Positions 44,601 to 52,551 of a stretch of 64,000 nucleotides of DNA are shown here, piece after piece. Numbering within the stretch: the stretch's first letter is position 1; each line of letters starts with the position of its first letter. The stretch is from Linanthus parryae (lineage: Eukaryota; Streptophyta; Magnoliopsida; Ericales; Polemoniaceae). Below the pieces are notes generated by a model. It was not told the origin of the DNA, ran no database searches, and saw only the letters and a list, made by a program, of their open reading frames with translations. A program made the position numbers and the translations under genes. Location: the NCBI GenBank assembly GCA_023055425.1, contig JALGPY010000001.1, positions 30,865,001 through 30,929,000 of the forward strand. Reading direction: 5' to 3'.

Positions 44601-47420
44601 TTACTTTACCCTAGCAGGAAGTTAACCAAATCTCTATGAATTACCCAGATTAAACCTTTTTAGAAAAATATACCCAGATTAAACAAAATTTTTAAGGTTG
44701 AAGGCCACTTACATAGTTACAGAGTGCAGATAAAAAAACAGTAGTTTCATGTTTTTTCATGTGCTAGTAGCAGATTAATATAATTGAACCTGCAGTAGCA
44801 TGCATCGAAATATTGTACAAGAAATTCTTTTCCATTCAGCAAAGAAGGAGGAGCCTTTTAATGTGTTTCATTTGCTATTGGAGAAAGTATTTATTTGGGT
44901 GCATTGTTCATTTTCATGTTCTTATGCACATTGTGTTAGGAGCCTGTCTATATTCATTTCATTGAATCAATACCTTTTGAGTTCAATGAATAGAATTTTC
45001 CAGCTACAATGCAATGCATTGCACATGAAACTTCATGTAGTACAATGACTGCATAAATTTGATGTTGAAGAAGTGTTTTTTTCTATGCAGTATTAAATTT
45101 CACAAAAACAAATACTGCACTTAATAAGATTACATGGCATCTATATCTTACTTGGCAAAATTTTATTGGTAGACTGAAGCCATGTCTATGCCAACTGGAA
45201 AAATAACTTGACAAATGGCATTCAAATATTAATCATGAATGTACACATGGCACAAGAAGAGGCATGTTCCCTTGATTTTATAAATAATATAAAGATAAAG
45301 ACTAGTTTGTTAAGAATGCCTCTATCAATAAATAATTTACCTTTTCCTCCTTTGAAGTAAACATTTTTTCATTCTATGCCTTTACTATAATTATCCCTAT
45401 ACATATTTTACTTTTTTTTTTTCTTTTTGAGAATTATTCATATTTTACTAATGTGTAAATAAATGTCCTCTAAATAAATTACATATACAACATGTGTCAC
45501 CGCAGCATTTGTTGGTAAGAGACTAGAGAGATAACAAAGACATATATTTGGCATTAACTTAGATTTTGAGTCTTAAATTTGGCAGGTGGCCAGTGATCCA
45601 AAAATTGATGTCCTTCTAAGAGACATATGCATCGGCACCTCTGCAGCTCCAACTTATCTACCGGCTCATCAATTCGTTGCAAATGAGAACCAGTTTAATG
45701 AGAAAGAGTTTAACCTTATTGATGGTGGAGTGACAGCCAATAATCCCGTACACTTTTTACTCTCTCAAAGCTTTCACAACTAGTTTGGTATATATAGTGC
45801 CTGTCAAGAAGAGTAGTTTTTTTATTCACAAAAAAAAGGAATTGTATAATTTAATTTGAGCAAAGAAAGTTCTGGATTTAAACTATGACCGAGATTAAAA
45901 TATGTGAGTTATTTATGAATCTATAAAGTTGTCAATCCTACCAAAATTTACAGATTTTCAGCACACGCAAAACAATTTTTGAATTTTTAGCTGCTAAAGC
46001 TTTCCTCTTAACATTTCCTATGATAATTTTAAAGAGATTTTTCATTTGTTTTCATCTAGTGGCAAAGACGCTTCTAGTCTTGTTCGTAAAGATTCTTTGT
46101 ATTATTCTGAATCATAGGCATTACTTGCCATTGGAGAAGTGATCCGAAAAATTGTGAAAGAACACGAAGGAGAGAAGAAGCTAGCGCCTATGGACAACAA
46201 CGAAGTTCTTGTGATTTCACTTGGAACTGGATCAGCAAAGTTGAAGCCTTATAAGTACAATGCTAAAATGGCTGCCAAATGGGGGTTACTGGGATGGTTA
46301 GCTAGTTATGGTTCTTCTCCATTGATCGATGCTTTCTCTATATCCAGTGCAGACATGGTTGATTTTCACATTGCAAATGTCTTTGAAGCTCTTCATCCTA
46401 AGACAAAGTACCTTCGGATCGCAGTAAGTACATGTTTGGTGACCATGTTTTTAAACCGTTATCTGAAAAGACATTTCTTTTACCATGAACCTATTTAATA
46501 TGGACATTTTCTTGTGGTCTTTAGACTGACTTTGGCCTTAAAACACTCTTTTTTAGGTAGATTGAGACAACAGTGTTTAATTTGGTAGCACAAGTTTATC
46601 CCAACATCTTTTAGTGTGTGTTTTGAAATGAATACCCATGCCTCTAAGTGAATAGAAGAAAACCAAGTACTACTTAACCCATGCCTCTAAGTGAATAGAA
46701 GAAAGACAACAGTGTTTAATTTTGGTAGCACATGTTTATCCCAACATCTTTTAGTACTCCATCCGTTCCGCAAAGATAGTTCATTTTTGAAACTACAACT
46801 TTTTTTGGAGACATGCAATTAATGCTTCCCACTACAAATTATTGACATGATATTTCAACTATTATCTTTGGTTTTGTCTTCTCCAATACCAGGTGCATTG
46901 AATATGAATGGATAGTATTGTAACTTCATTGAATTTTATACCTTGAAAATGTAAGTGGACAAACATTTTGGGACATACCAAAATAGAAATATGAACTATC
47001 TTTGCGAGACGGAGGGAGTAGTATATTTCTTCCTTCTTCTAAACATTTCAATTCTCAATCTGTGTAATTTTTTGCAGGATGATAAATTAACAGGGACAAA
47101 TTCCACTGTGGATGTTGCGACAACGACAAACTTACTAGAGCTGGAAAAAATTGGTGATAAATTGCTGACGGAGAAAGTTTCTAGAGCTGATTTGCACCCT
47201 GGTCACTTTAAAGCAGTCAGTGAAGAAACCAATGGGCAAGCAATCAAACGGTACATGTCCTCTATCTCCTTTGAAACATTAATAGTGTCTTTATTCTCAA
47301 TAAATTTAGTTTTTGGCTGTTATTGTACAGATGTTTCATTTAACGAATTTAACTATTTACAGGCTCGCTAAAAAACTTTCCAAAGAGAGAAAAGCAAGGG
47401 CATCAAAATCCAAGAGCTAG
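26784..47420 (+). CDS. Patatin-like acyl hydrolase (phospholipase A-type), 7 exons, 399 aa
   Basis: Exons 26784-26912, 26997-27178, 27286-27475, 45586-45747, 46118-46423, 47078-47250 and 47363-47420; all introns GT-AG, total 1200 nt in frame. The product is a plant patatin-like lipid acyl hydrolase. It has the oxyanion loop DGGGIRG (residues 22-28), nucleophile GTSTGG with Ser63 and the catalytic Asp in LIDGG (Asp213), so the Ser-Asp dyad is intact. Other family landmarks are VFLP-like [14 protein letters not shown] (here [14 protein letters not shown]), [21 protein letters not shown] and the tail [11 protein letters not shown]. No signal peptide is evident, so a cytosolic enzyme like PLP2 is likely. 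Length matches the family. The oddity is intron 3 (27476-45585), about 18.1 kb and full of transposons; the other introns are 84-653 bp. All splice junctions look usable, so I call it intact, but transcription through intron 3 is unproven. Confidence 0.9.
27476..29891 (+). other. Left part of patatin intron 3, no gene
   Basis: Unique AT-rich sequence after the exon 3 donor. It contains a poly-T run (28487-28504) and two diverged copies of a 42-bp segment (29132-29173 and 29473-29514) inside minus-strand frames that I do not recognise. The target duplication GAATA of the copia element ends at 29891. Confidence 0.5.
29892..30360 (-). repeat. 3' LTR of the young copia element
   Basis: 469 bp, TGAAGGGCAGG...TTGCTAACA on the plus strand. 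The only difference I see from the other LTR is GAGGCTGTCTCC here against GAGGCTGCCTCC at 37680-37691. Confidence 0.95.
30361..30370 (-). other. Polypurine tract of the young copia element
   Basis: Minus strand GAGTGGGAGA directly abuts the 3' LTR, the expected primer for plus-strand DNA synthesis. Confidence 0.75.
30371..31641 (-). other. Long 3' untranslated region of the young copia element
   Basis: About 1.27 kb between the pol stop and the polypurine tract with no supported gene. 30470-30590 holds a short direct duplication (ACCAAACTCGTATAGCCAGC twice, about 60 bp apart, each near CGGGAGATCC). Confidence 0.6.
31642..34320 (-). CDS. copia pol: integrase, reverse transcriptase, RNase H (892 aa open frame)
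   Basis: Continuous frame; it actually stays open upstream to about 34488, where [12 protein letters not shown] supplies the integrase zinc-finger histidines. In order: [11 protein letters not shown] completes the HHCC finger; IHSDVCGPL and [12 protein letters not shown] give the first two catalytic Asp residues and [16 protein letters not shown] the Glu; the acidic linker; RT with [28 protein letters not shown] and the YVDD active site ([12 protein letters not shown]); RNase H with [19 protein letters not shown] and [12 protein letters not shown]. All catalytic residues I know for these domains are present and there is no stop. Compared with the other two copia elements here it is strikingly intact. 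The missing piece is the protease upstream, so this is not a complete gag-pol frame. Confidence 0.93.
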   Translation of the reverse strand: MGHIGQDRMNRLAKAGLLGDMPKISLPVCESCLAGKAKRKPFGKAVRATEPLQLIHSDVCGPLNVRARHGARYFITFIDDRTRFGYVYLMAHKSEALGCFKKFLQEVENQLDKRVKALRTDRGREYLSEQFKELCETKGIVRQLTIPFTPQQNGVAERRNRTLLEIVRSMMANANLPISYWGDALMTATYILNRVPTKSVATTPYEMWTKRQPELGHLRPWGSTAYVRNVSHVHGKFGARGKKCIFIRYSEHSKGYVFIAQHPDGSLTEMESRDVEFLERDFPSQGEARGDGILYEEEEPLDDTQFSTDLQGTVPTDLQNSGSDLPSEQPIIYDDEAEEEPSLRRSARGSVPRRRFDIEGEAMMVTTQEDDEPRTLSEALSSPDKKEWNIALQEELESMKTNHVWDLVDLPPGRKAIGNKWVFKVKRKADGSVERHKARLVAKGYTQQQGVDYEETFSPVVRIASIRLILAIVASMDLELHQMDVKTAFLNGELDEEIYMAQPEGFEKKGQEHKVCKLIKSIYGLKQSSRQWYLKFHQDIVAYGFTMVDEDHCVYVRRSRKKFMILSLYVDDILLASNDKGMLGTTKGWLSSRFSMKDIGEVSYILGIKILRNRSKRLLGLSQETYIKKILERFQMMDSKPFETPIAHGEKLSLEMCPKTQHERDQMAKVPYASAVGSLMYAMMCTRPDICHAVGLVSRYQSDPGVGHWKAVKRILRYLKGTKDYVLSYRGSELRLIGYSDADWGGDLDARKSTSGYIFMLGGGAITWHSSKQTCTALSTMEAEYVACSAAAQESVWLKRFLVSLGAVDEPRPVTLRCDSMSAIACAKDPKYHSKAKHIEIKYHFIREVVAKGDITLEHIPTNQMLADPMTKPLLKATFFGHTRSIGLGKWS
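34489..34715 (-). pseudogene. Frame-broken remnant of the copia protease
   Basis: Between the gag stop and the pol frame. The active-site segment NEWVLDSGA is visible (DSGA codons at 34682-34693), but in a frame different from both gag and pol, and it runs into a stop a few codons later. A later landmark resembling the domain's C-terminal LxLxDVLYA segment is also visible, at about 34563-34595. The distance between the two is shorter than in intact relatives, suggesting a deletion as well as frameshifts. No protease can be made from this copy. Confidence 0.7.
34716..35636 (-). CDS. copia gag, 306 aa
   Basis: Starts [34 protein letters not shown] and [17 protein letters not shown] are typical copia capsid (UBN2/retrotran gag) segments, and [20 protein letters not shown] is the usual late-capsid helix. 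A Lys/Gly-rich linker leads to one intact zinc knuckle, [14 protein letters not shown] (CX2CX4HX4C). The frame ends 22 residues after the knuckle, before the protease. Capsid and RNA packaging should be possible, and since gag is open it could co-assemble with proteins of other family members. Confidence 0.9.
   Translation of the reverse strand: MSKSSSLIVDSAKAVKLNGDNYDMWSRRATYYMLDIDLSEHLQTERVEPVMDESRPLGEHERNLVAFHKWEAADRKACYNLLCMMEDDLIREFENSVTAKEMWESIKNKYGSTSITKLRVLRMRFDSYRMKPEHTMTQHLRAMAFMIRELIAAGRNLSDEEQVQAVLRSLPRSWDHMKRDMTHNADVKTLEDVKRHLLLESERIEAAKSNGEVMVAETPNSKEDKPRKNWRKADKKDKGKGKPVGGPKPKIGKGAGGKKSRKVRNMARVLCFNCQKKGHFARDCTEPKVYHNPNSDCYDISQVFHF
35637..37362 (-). other. Leader of the young copia element, including a GC-rich ACGT-core cluster
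   Basis: About 1.7 kb between primer site and gag. Most is AT-rich, but 36655-37050 is very GC-rich. Within it 36738-36950 repeats CCACGTCAGC-like motifs (see the regulatory entry). A plus-strand open frame across this part is a by-product of the GC-rich repeats. Confidence 0.7.
36738..36950. promoter_or_regulatory. Cluster of 16 ACGT cores (CCACGTCAGC-type repeats)
   Basis: Sixteen ACGT cores in about 213 bp, mostly CCACGTCAGC or CCACGTCATC, with CCACGTGGC, GCACGTGGC and TGACGTGGC variants. These match plant bZIP G-box, C-box and TGACG-type sites. They lie in the element leader 430-640 bp inside the 5' LTR, where they could act as a downstream enhancer. Binding is an inference. Confidence 0.7.
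37363..37376 (-). other. Primer-binding site of the young copia element
   Basis: Minus strand TGGTATCAGAGCCA, one base from the 5' LTR end; complementary to initiator Met tRNA. Confidence 0.9.
37378..37846 (-). repeat. 5' LTR of the young copia element
   Basis: 469 bp, TG...CA, followed by target duplication GAATA. Contains a TATA box near 37691-37700. Confidence 0.95.
37691..37700 (-). promoter_or_regulatory. TATA box of the young copia 5' LTR
   Basis: Minus strand CTATATAAGG, mid-LTR. The single LTR mismatch lies just next to it. Confidence 0.55.
37999..38046. repeat. (GTT)16 microsatellite abutting a Helitron end
   Basis: Perfect trinucleotide run ending one base before the A|CTAG terminus of the Helitron at 38048. 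A TG/G-run lies shortly upstream (37928-37950). Confidence 0.97.
38048..40849 (-). mobile_element. Nonautonomous Helitron A, ~2.8 kb
   Basis: Read on the minus strand, the 3' end is a perfect palindromic hairpin CCGCGCCATGGCGCGG followed by GATACCGA and CTAG, with T next, the Helitron 3' signature. The 5' end is TCTTCTTTATATATATAATA preceded by A, giving insertion between A and T without target duplication. The 5' subterminal region shares blocks with Helitron B (TTGGCAAAAT-TTATTGG, GGCACAA). No Rep/helicase gene is present, so it depends on another element. The open frames inside are not recognisable. The 5' end position is the less certain one. Confidence 0.75.
41235..41498. mobile_element. 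MITE (family 1, copy 1), ~264 bp
   Basis: Long terminal inverted repeats: left CTCCGTTTCTTCTCTATCAC, right the reverse complement CGTTTCTTCTCTATC with the same ACACCGGTTT extension, flanked by TA-containing sequence. Internal CAAATCACTCAGTCAAAATG recurs in copies 2 and 3 (as CAAATCACCGGGTCAGAGTG and CAAATCACCAGGTCAAAGTG). Stowaway/mariner-like by TIR style. Confidence 0.8.
41632..41680. repeat. (TA)n microsatellite
   Basis: About 48 bp of TA repeats in patatin intron 3. Confidence 0.95.
42267..42528. mobile_element. MITE (family 1, copy 2), ~262 bp
   Basis: TIR CTCTGTTTCTTCTCTTTCAA at left and TATGTTTCTTCTCTTTCAGC (reverse complement) at right. Shares AAATCACCGGGTCAGAGTGA with copy 3 (AAATCACCAGGTCAAAGTGA). 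Confidence 0.78.
42682..45295 (-). mobile_element. Nonautonomous Helitron B, ~2.6 kb, with an RNase H-like fragment
   Basis: Minus strand 3' end: hairpin CCCGCGCATAGCGCGGG, then ATATCGA and CTAG, with T next. The 5' end is TCTTTATATTATTTATAAAA preceded by A, and its subterminal blocks match Helitron A. Same orientation as A and only 1.8 kb from it. Carries an RNase H-like coding fragment at 44119-44415 in the Helitron's own orientation. The 5' boundary could shift by several bases because of repeated TCTTTAT. Confidence 0.72.
44119..44415 (-). pseudogene. RNase H-like (RVT_3) fragment inside Helitron B
   Basis: The minus-strand frame reads [44 protein letters not shown] and [16 protein letters not shown]. 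These are successive strands and helices of the plant RNase H-like domain, including the N-T-D and E-T-D catalytic acids and the AEA helix. Frame is kept for about 95 residues from roughly 44415 down, then ends. It looks like a fragment copied from a LINE ORF2 or a host RNase H-like gene and carried by the Helitron. No evidence of function. Confidence 0.72.
46565..46755. repeat. Local direct duplications in patatin intron 5
   Basis: GACAACAGTGTTTAAT...CCCAACATCTTTTAGT occurs twice (about 46565-46616 and 46706-46755). Between them the CCATGCCTCTAAGTGAATAG segment also occurs twice. The second copy directly precedes the Stowaway-like MITE. Confidence 0.85.
46757..47018. mobile_element. Stowaway-like MITE in patatin intron 5, 262 bp
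   Basis: TIRs CTCCATCCGTTCCGCAAAGA and CTCCCTCCGTCTCGCAAAGA (reverse complement) with TA on both sides (46755-46756, 47019-47020), the classic Stowaway structure. It ends about 60 bp before the exon 6 acceptor. Confidence 0.88.
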
Positions 47421-47597
47421 AAGGATTTGGAAAACATGGTTCTGGAGGAACATTGCTTTGGTTTAAAATTGCTTTTACACTTCTACTCAAATCAACATTG
47501 CAGTGTGGCATTTCACTTTCTGTTTTGAAAATTACATTAATGTTTTTTCCTTGTTTGGGGATGGAACTTCGGTCATTTGCGAAGGAACATGTGTGCC

Positions 47598-47603
47598 AAT
47601 AAA
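47598..47603 (+). terminator. Putative poly(A) signal of the patatin-like gene
   Basis: AATAAA 178 bp after the stop codon, within the usual range for plant 3' UTRs. Confidence 0.45.
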
Positions 47604-47656
47604 AAAATTAATTATTTAATTGTTTCCATTACTTCCCATATTGTGTAAGACATGCA

Positions 47657-47915
47657 TACCACTCTATTTCTTCTCTTTCTTCTATATTTGACTTTTTCAT
47701 TCGTAGTTGGATCACTTTGGCCCGACAATTTGGATGGAAAAAGATATGACTTTTTTGACAAATTTTCCATGGCATTATAGAGTAACACTTATTCTACAAC
47801 ACCATGAAAATTGTCGAAAAATTGCTTCGTTTTCCTATCCAAATCACCAGGTCAAAGTGACCCAGTGAATAGTGTTAAAATCAAAGGAGGGAGAAAGAGA
47901 AGAAACGGAGTTGTA
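47657..47915. mobile_element. MITE (family 1, copy 3), ~259 bp
   Basis: TIR CTATTTCTTCTCTTTCTTC at left and CTCCGTTTCTTCTCTTTCTC (reverse complement) at right, with the family's internal CAAATCACCAGGTCAAAGTG block. Lies just downstream of the patatin-like gene. Confidence 0.78.
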
Positions 47916-48755
47916 TCAGATTGATCAAATATTTTCAAGTAACAAGCAGCATTGCGTCTTATTTTATATCTTTATAATTTACCACTCATATTTAAAGTTG
48001 TTGGAACTTTATTGTATGCCTTAAATCTCGCAAGTTACAGCCTCAGCCCACGCACTTGATGTTGCCGAGTTCACTAGGAGCTCTACTTGATGTCATAATT
48101 TTAACTTCCTTGCGCCAATATTGGTTGGAAAATAATTCCAATTAAAATTTAAATAAACCTTTTTACCTTGTTAAATATATGAGCAGTGCTATGTAGACTG
48201 CAAAGGTGTAGTACTATCTGATTTTGAGAAATCTTTTCCGAGTCAAACTTTTTTTTGGTTGCGAGAGATCCATATCTTCCACAGAAGGAAATCAAAGTTC
48301 ACTACAACAAATATGACATTTGTTGACAGTTTTTTTGTTGACAGACGATTTTATGTAGCTAGTTGCACGATTAATCGACAATATTTGTATTTGTCGATGC
48401 ATATGATTTTTTTCGTCGACAATTTGATTTTTCGTTTATTCTACCCAAAACTTTAGTCAATGATTGTGACTATTTATTAAAGTTTGACAATTAGTCTTAT
48501 GGTGACATACCCAATTGTCAACTCCTGCCAAAAAATTAAATAAAAAATTGGAGGGTAAACAATTGGTGTTTCCCACACTCCCAAATTTTGAGGAGGGAAT
48601 AAAAATTAATTCGCCACTATCACACCTTTTGCGAGAAGACTCATACGGACTCTCACACTCATAGACTCTCTCAATTCTCAAACTTTGTTCGTCAATCGCT
48701 GTCCACCTTGTTCTCCTGTTCTCTCTCGGGTTCGGCGACCACGACGGCGACGACC

Positions 48756-49137
48756 ATGGCTTCTTCGCTGTTCGACGGCGAGGGAGCCGTGGTTGCTTCA
48801 TTCATCTCTGCCATCCTCTATGCTACGCCTCTCTCTCTCATCTACGAAGCCCTCTCCATCATCACCCTATTAGCCCTCTTCGTCGAGATCTCCGCCGAAT
48901 CTTTAATTCCCCTCACCCAATTCAAGACCCGGTAAGCATCACAAACCCTCAATTTCGTCTCGGTTTCCATCGAATTCCAGCTCTGGTAAGCAAAACCCTA
49001 ATTTTCATCGAATTGTTTGTTCAGGCCGGGAGTTTCTTCGGGGATTCTGATTGGGGGTGTTACGTTGCCTGTTGTTATGATCTCGAAGTTGATCCAGCTT
49101 TCTAGATCACTTTCGTTACCGAAAGTTGGATTGCAAG
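48756..49137 (+). pseudogene. Captured gene fragment: membrane-protein-like N-terminus (2 exons)
   Basis: Exons 48756-48931 and 49025-49137 join in frame with GT-AG borders to about 96 residues. They begin MASSLFDGEGAVVASF, then LSLIYEALSIITLLALF, a likely membrane-spanning or buried hydrophobic helix, and GILIGGVTLPVVMISKL, a second one. The segment also carries a 5' UTR-like CT-rich leader, so it looks like the promoter-proximal end of a host gene. I do not recognise the donor with confidence. The frame is not continued at the next exon. Confidence 0.6.
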
Positions 49138-49501
49138 GTAATAACTTGGTGCTTATTCTGTAAAATATTGTGTTGATCTGTTCATGTATCACTCTGACCT
49201 GTTCACGTATACGATACCAAATCTACTGTAACTGTGTGTATGATTGGAGTAGTTGGGGTTTCGGTTCGAACTGGAAACCAGAGAGGGGTCTGGGTTTCAA
49301 TCTTCGGATAACCATAACCATAACCAGAGAGGGGTCTGGGTTCCACGCAGAGACCTGATGTGGAAACGAAAACCATAACCGCCTCGCCTCCCTTCCACCC
49401 CTCCGTCTCTCCGAAAAGCAGAACCCCTCCTTTCCACCATGGAGGGGTTCTGGTTTTCGGTGGCCGGTTGTTGCTCACTGTGGTTTTTATGTAATTCTCA
49501 G

Positions 49502-49676
49502 GTCTGAGGATGTGGCAAAGTTTATCAAAATTCAAGAGAAGGAGATTCACGAGTTTGTGAAAAAGAGGGATCAACTGATGAAAGCCTACGAGGAGAAGGA
49601 AATAGAGATGAAGAAGAGACAGTGGGAAGAACGATTGAAACTGGGAAAAGAATTGGACCAGAAGGACAATACTTGA
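49502..49676 (+). pseudogene. Captured gene fragment: charged coiled coil, C-terminal exon
   Basis: After an acceptor (AATTCTCAG) one frame reads SEDVAKFIKIQEKEIHEF, VKKRDQLMKAYEEKEIEMKK and RQWEERLKLGKELDQKDNT, then TGA. It is a highly charged helix, probably a coiled-coil C-terminus of a host protein. The donor gene was not identified. The stop would end any protein translated through from the preceding fragment if splicing joins them. Confidence 0.5.
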
Positions 49677-49792
49677 AGCTGTAAGTTCTTATGGTTCCTT
49701 CATATTTTTTTTGCTGCATTCAGTTTGATGAATCTCAATTTTTCACTGCAAAGAATGAGAAATTGTTTGGGTTGAAGTTAGTTCATTTTCAG

Positions 49793-50705
49793 TTTGGTTT
49801 GATAACTCATGATGGTCATGAGTCAAGTGAGAGTGATGATGATGATGCCTTGTCAAACCTTCAAGAACAACCAACCAAGGATGTGTTGGTAGCACTAGCA
49901 TGTGACGATGGCTGTGTACGATTATACAGCATTTTTGATTCAGTTAAGTTGACGTATGTCAAATTGTTGGCAAGGGTCAGTGGTGAGATTGCTACACCTT
50001 GTCAAGTATCTATTTTGTGTTGAAGATGGTGGCTTTTGGTGAAAGATAACTTATATCATGTTACTACTACTTGCAGGGCGCGTTCTAAGCGTGACTTGGA
50101 GTTCTGATGGAAGGTCAATATATGCTGGGAGTAGTGATGGGTATGTGACGTCTTTAAAGCAACCTCTATTTTCCAAGCATTCGTGTTATAGGTTTCCCAA
50201 GTGTATTTTCACAATGTTGTGTATCAATGGACATAAATTTGTATGTAGATCACCGTCTTCCCATATTATCCCCCATTTGTTCTTAATATTTAGCATATAA
50301 ATTTCAGGTTCATCAGATGTTGGGATGCCGAATCGGCTCGTGAGACCTACAGGATAACGGTAGGGGCTGGAGGTTTGGGCAGTGGACCCGACCTTTGCAT
50401 ATGGTCATTATTGGCACTGAGGTACAGTTGCTTTTGCTCCATGTGTTATTTGATTCTATGGGTATGAAGCTCGCAATTTACTTGGTAATGTTGTAGTTGA
50501 AAGTTATTGAGCCCCTTCAATGTTTAAACAATTTTGGTTCAGGTGTGGGACTCTCGTTAGTGCAGATAGTAATGGAAGTGTTCAATTTTGGGATAGTCAG
50601 CACGGGACCCTTTTGCAGACACATTCTTATCATAAAGGAGATGTTAATGCTCTGGTGGCAGCTCCCGGTGATAACAGAGTATATTCAGCTGGTTCTGATG
50701 GTCAG
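49793..50705 (+). pseudogene. Captured WD40 segment resembling UTP4/POPCORN, 4 in-frame exons
   Basis: Exons 49793-49982, 50077-50140, 50308-50421 and 50543-50705 join in frame over 531 nt (177 residues), all with GT-AG borders. Landmarks are [87 protein letters not shown] and [20 protein letters not shown]. This matches my memory of plant UTP4 (Arabidopsis POPCORN, a WD40 subunit of the small-subunit processome that works in nucleolar pre-rRNA processing), about WD repeats 4-7. The native start and the remaining repeats are absent, so it is a transduplicated piece. No stop interrupts it, which suggests recent capture or selection. Confidence 0.78.
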
Positions 50706-52540
50706 GTATGATAGTGTCTTCTTTGTTGCTATTTGGAATGTCCCTAAAAGTTAGTAACTTCCCTTTCGGGTATGAGTTTGTTTGAGTTTAATATGATTCA
50801 ATCTTCCTACAGGTATCAACCAAGACTCAATATTTTCTCAGGTTAGAGGTGTAGTAGATGTTCTGTTCAGATATAAATCTCTTGCCTTACCCAGTTACAG
50901 AAGGAGAAATACAGGGTTATATTTACCATTGATCTATGTAGCTGACTGATTGATTTTTTGGTTTCTCTGCAATACACTCTCATCTCTCTTTTAATCTCCC
51001 GGCAACTGTATTCTAACTCTATATGTTTGTTGTGCTTCAGGTTTGAAAACTCAAAGCCAAATGCAATAGGAAATGACTGGTAATTTATGGTGTTATCTCC
51101 ATTTTTTATTTTCACACCAAGGTTGTCATTATACTCTGTTTTTATATGGAGGGGAAGTTCGTCTCCACATATGTGTGAGATCATATTTTTTCCTCGTTTC
51201 CCTACAGTCTGTAACTAATTTTTTAGTGATCTTCAAAACAGATAATAGATTGTGACAACATTCTGTGGGCCATGTTTAATCCCTCTATTTTACTTGCTGG
51301 TAAACTAGACAATGGTTTAATCGATTCTTAGTCCATATACTGCATTACGTATCAATTAAAGCAGACATGTTTAATTTTGTAATCTTAGCTTGGTCACTTG
51401 GTTCTTTATTTTGGGATTCCTGTGGATCTATTAGCTTGACTCCATTAGTGGGGTGAACACTAATATATATTTTAAGCCCAAATTGTAGATTATTGGAACT
51501 CGCTTGGCTACTAAAATTAATGTATTTCGTTGCAGATTACAATATCGCCTTGATATTAAATTTACCAGCTATAGCTATGGTTCTTTTTTTATTAAGTTTT
51601 TAATTCAATAAATGGTATTTTAACTACACATTTTCCATCACCAATTTAGTGCTTCAATGAGGGTTAGTCGTGAACAGATTGGATATGTTGGACTATTAGT
51701 AAATCACGAGTTGCTTGGGTACTGTACACGCCTCTACCACTTAATTTTATTTAAGTTCATGGCTCCCACGGCCAAAACTTTAGTGTGCTATTATTCTTTG
51801 AGAATTGCTAAGATTCCATAGAATTTTGTTTTGCTCAAGAAATTTATTGGCGGGTTATTTGGTTTTGAGAAGAGATGTATTTCGTTGAGCAGGTTAATGG
51901 AGCGGGAAAAGGAAGTACTGTGAATAGCCCCTGGTAAGGCAAGGTAATTACTACTATTTGATAATTACTAATTTCCACTAGATGACCTGTCTCTTTTAGG
52001 AGTTCTATAGACTCTCAAATGACTGGGTTTTATAAATAGAGATCTCACATTGCCCTTATAATTTGATATTTTGATTTGCATATCAGAGGTGATTTTGCAA
52101 ATCTTTCTCTCATTCTAAATGAGTTTAGTAAGTAGTGTACAAATATGTCTAGAGGCTCAATTATTTGTACTTAGTTTTTCACCTATGTTTGGCGGTGATC
52201 ACTTATGGGTGCAATCCTATGAAATTTTGGAATCGCTTATGGTGGTAGAGATTGGACTCATACCCCCACAATAGATGCCGCAATCACCTGGTAATATCTC
52301 CCAGAGGACGCAGATAGCGCCCTCCAGATTTGGTGTGAATTGTGGCTGACATGGATATCTAATTGTCAATTGATATATTAGTCATGAGACCAGAGATCAG
52401 CTCTCTAACTTATGATATGGTATCTTTTTGGATTATCATGCAACTTTATTTGCACTTTTAAAGGGTTGTTTATTGGTATGAATTTACATATATTTCAAAA
52501 ATACATGTGGAAGGTTGCAATGATTGTAAGTATAACAATC
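50706..52540 (+). other. Pack-CACTA interior without recognised coding
   Basis: AT-rich, intron-like sequence between the WD40 exons and the coiled-coil fragment. Short open frames show no recognisable domain. Confidence 0.5.
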
Positions 52541-52551
52541 TTTACAGATTA

